Shown here: positions 15,492 to 16,521 of the stretch, piece by piece
Numbering within the stretch: position 1 is the stretch's first letter
How the letters are laid out: each line of letters starts with the position of its first letter
Origin: Sulfurimonas sp.
Lineage (GTDB): Bacteria; Campylobacterota; Campylobacteria; Campylobacterales; Sulfurimonadaceae
NCBI GenBank assembly: GCA_012963655.1
Contig: DTVI01000281.1
Span: 1-16,521, forward strand
Direction of reading: 5' to 3'
Length of the DNA stretch: 16,521 bases
Notes under the pieces: model-generated
Seen by the model: the letters and a program-made list of their open reading frames with translations, nothing else
Databases searched by the model: none
Told to the model about the DNA's origin: nothing
Program-made: the position numbers and the translations under genes

Positions 15492-15525
15492 TAACTTACT
15501 ATATAGTTTTTTATATAGTAAGTTA
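15492..15525. terminator. Bidirectional terminator between mogA and xth
   Basis: TAACTTACTATATA (15492-15505) pairs perfectly over 14 bases with TATATAGTAAGTTA (15512-15525) around the loop GTTTTT. The right arm contains the stop codon of the leftward exonuclease gene. It lies between convergent genes and can fold on either strand, so it probably serves both. Confidence 0.65.
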
Positions 15526-16293
15526 TATGTCTAACTTAATCCCGACAGGACAGTGATCAGAGCCTGTAACATCTTGTAAAATAAAGGCATCTTCTAAACA
15601 TTCTACTAAGTCATCAGAGATGAAAAAGTAATCAATTCTCCATCCTACATTCTTTGCTCTAGCACCAGAACGGTAAGACCACCACGAATATTCTTCTTCT
15701 TTGTCACCATTTACGTATCTAAAGGTGTCAACATATCCATGTTCTATTAGTTTATCCATCCACTCACGCTCAATTGGTAAGAAACCTGAGGTCTTAGAAT
15801 TTGCCTTTGGATTTTTTAAATCAATTTCTTTATGTGCAGTATTTACATCACCACAAATCACAACTGATTTACCATTATCTCTTAATGAGTCACAATAGCT
15901 TAAAAAATCATCATAAAACTTCATCTTAACGGCTAAACGTTCATCATCTTTTTGTCCATTAGGGAAATAAACATTAAAAAGTACAAAGTCTCCAAAATCT
16001 TGCTCTAATATACGGCCTTCTCTTCCAAGGTCGATGTCATGACGAACCTCAGTATACTCAGGAACCATAGAAGACCAAGTACATGTACCTGAATATCCTT
16101 TTTTGTCCGCAGAATTTACAGCTCTATTTGCGTATTCTAGCTCAAACAAGCCCTCTGGTATTTGCTCTTCTAAGGCTTTTATCTCTTGAAGACACATAAT
16201 GTCAGGTTGTCTCTCATCTATCCATTTTAAGGCATCTTTATTGCCAACTGCGCGAATTCCGTTTACGTTCCATGAGATTATTTCTATAGACAA
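15523..16293 (-). CDS. xth: Exodeoxyribonuclease III / AP endonuclease
   Basis: Mg2+-dependent base-excision repair nuclease that cuts at abasic sites and trims 3' ends. At 256 residues it has the usual length. Motifs: SWNVNG (7-12), metal-binding E37 in LQEIK, Y109 in FNVYFPNG, D149 and N151 in CGDVNTAH, SWWSYRSGARAKNVGWRIDY (203-222), and D246/H247 in GSDHCPV. All catalytic residues are present. The only possible start is TTG at 16293: AGGA lies seven bases before it and an in-frame TAG follows shortly upstream, with no ATG or GTG between. A TACAAT at 16325-16320 is a possible -10. The gene converges on mogA across the hairpin cluster and its stop lies in the terminator arm. Confidence 0.95.
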   Translation of the reverse strand: MSIEIISWNVNGIRAVGNKDALKWIDERQPDIMCLQEIKALEEQIPEGLFELEYANRAVNSADKKGYSGTCTWSSMVPEYTEVRHDIDLGREGRILEQDFGDFVLFNVYFPNGQKDDERLAVKMKFYDDFLSYCDSLRDNGKSVVICGDVNTAHKEIDLKNPKANSKTSGFLPIEREWMDKLIEHGYVDTFRYVNGDKEEEYSWWSYRSGARAKNVGWRIDYFFISDDLVECLEDAFILQDVTGSDHCPVGIKLDI

Positions 16294-16357
16294 TGTGTAT
16301 TCCTGGTTGTTTTTAAAGAATTGTACCTAAGTAGTATTAGCAAGGTATTAAAGCAGT

Positions 16358-16378
16358 AGGTATAAGATTTGCTTATAC
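16358..16378 (+). promoter_or_regulatory. Sigma-54-like element and inverted repeat upstream of the last gene
   Basis: AGGTAT-N5-TTGCT (16358-16373) matches the sigma-54 layout, with GG and GC 12 bases apart and a perfect TTGCT -12 box, but the -24 box is weak (AGGTAT against TGGCAC). The same bases form a perfect inverted repeat, GTATAAG-N5-CTTATAC (16360-16378), that could be a repressor site, and TATACA just after TTTGC could be a sigma-70 -10. These readings compete. Any of them would drive the gene that starts at 16458 with a leader of about 75 bases. Confidence 0.35.
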
Positions 16379-16457
16379 ATATAGACGGGGGCTGTAAGGG
16401 AATGTAGCTTCTTAGGTTTATCAAGGATGAAAATTTATGCCTAGATAAGGTAATTTC

Positions 16458-16521
16458 ATGAAGATACAATCTTATGAATTACAAATGCAGTCGCAATATA
16501 GCTTTACACAAGAGCTATTAA
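16458..16521 (+). CDS. Start of an unrecognised gene, 3'-truncated by window edge
   Basis: ATG 16458 is preceded by AAGG at good spacing (seven bases) and opens a frame that stays open to the end of the window: MKIQSYELQMQSQYSFTQEL and one more Leu. The 21 residues are polar and glutamine-rich with no signal peptide. I do not recognise the protein. The 164 bases between it and the xth start contain no other plausible gene; they hold the putative promoter and inverted repeat and a G-rich patch (GACGGGGGC) in the leader. Confidence 0.6.
   Translation, partial: MKIQSYELQMQSQYSFTQELL

Noticed and set aside
16428..16450. A 5-codon leader peptide (ATG AAA ATT TAT GCC TAG) before the last gene
   Set aside because: Too short to distinguish from chance, with no attenuator-like hairpins or codon bias.
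16284..16469. 61-codon minus-strand open frame over the xth upstream region
   Set aside because: It overlaps the promoter region and the xth start, has no ribosome-binding site or motif, and runs antisense to the supported gene at 16458.
1..16521. Mobile elements, CRISPR arrays, tRNA or rRNA genes
   Set aside because: No transposase, integrase, spaced direct repeats, terminal repeats or RNA-gene signatures were seen on either strand.

Overview
The window is AT-rich, gene-dense bacterial chromosome. Its gene content and order point to the Campylobacterota (former Epsilonproteobacteria), probably a Sulfurimonas- or Sulfurovum-like free-living member. The main clues are an NspC-type polyamine decarboxylase, a coupled pdxJ-pdxA pair, an RCK-domain protein of the COG3400 type, and the run aroB - mscS - mtaB - ftsH-like - bioV-like. 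From memory, Helicobacter has a similar neighbourhood (tgt, RCK-like, aroB, mscS, mtaB, ftsH paralogue, bioV). I see no insertion sequence, prophage, CRISPR array, tRNA or rRNA, and no gene-free stretch over 300 bases.

Left part (1-4261): the 3' end of nspC runs rightward and meets a leftward three-gene signalling operon tail to tail. The operon, in transcription order, is a REC-GGDEF-EAL response regulator, a 58-codon secreted micro-protein resembling the N-terminus of YfiR, and a membrane histidine kinase with a CHASE8-like periplasmic sensor. All three genes are joined by 4-base ATGA overlaps. YfiR proteins are known periplasmic partners of CHASE8-containing YfiN, so a cut-down YfiR coupled to a CHASE8 kinase and a c-di-GMP hydrolase-type regulator is the most unusual system here.

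Middle (4341-7167): tgt, pdxJ and pdxA form a leftward overlapping operon (queuosine tRNA modification plus the last steps of DXP-dependent pyridoxal phosphate synthesis). As given, tgt is frameshifted near codon 42; the pattern fits a 5-base deletion.

Right part (7263-15397): a rightward RCK/TrkA-like gene diverges from tgt and ends in a hairpin. A tightly packed rightward operon follows: aroB (shikimate pathway), a large MscS-family channel, mtaB (ms2t6A tRNA modification), an FtsH-like AAA protein whose HExxH protease motif is lost, a short BioV-like esterase (biotin synthesis) and mogA (molybdenum cofactor). Almost every junction overlaps, so translation is probably coupled.

Right edge (15398-16521): three hairpins in a row lie between mogA and the convergent exodeoxyribonuclease III gene, which starts with TTG. 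After a leader carrying a perfect inverted repeat and a sigma-54-like element, the first 21 codons of an unrecognised rightward gene enter the window and run off the end.
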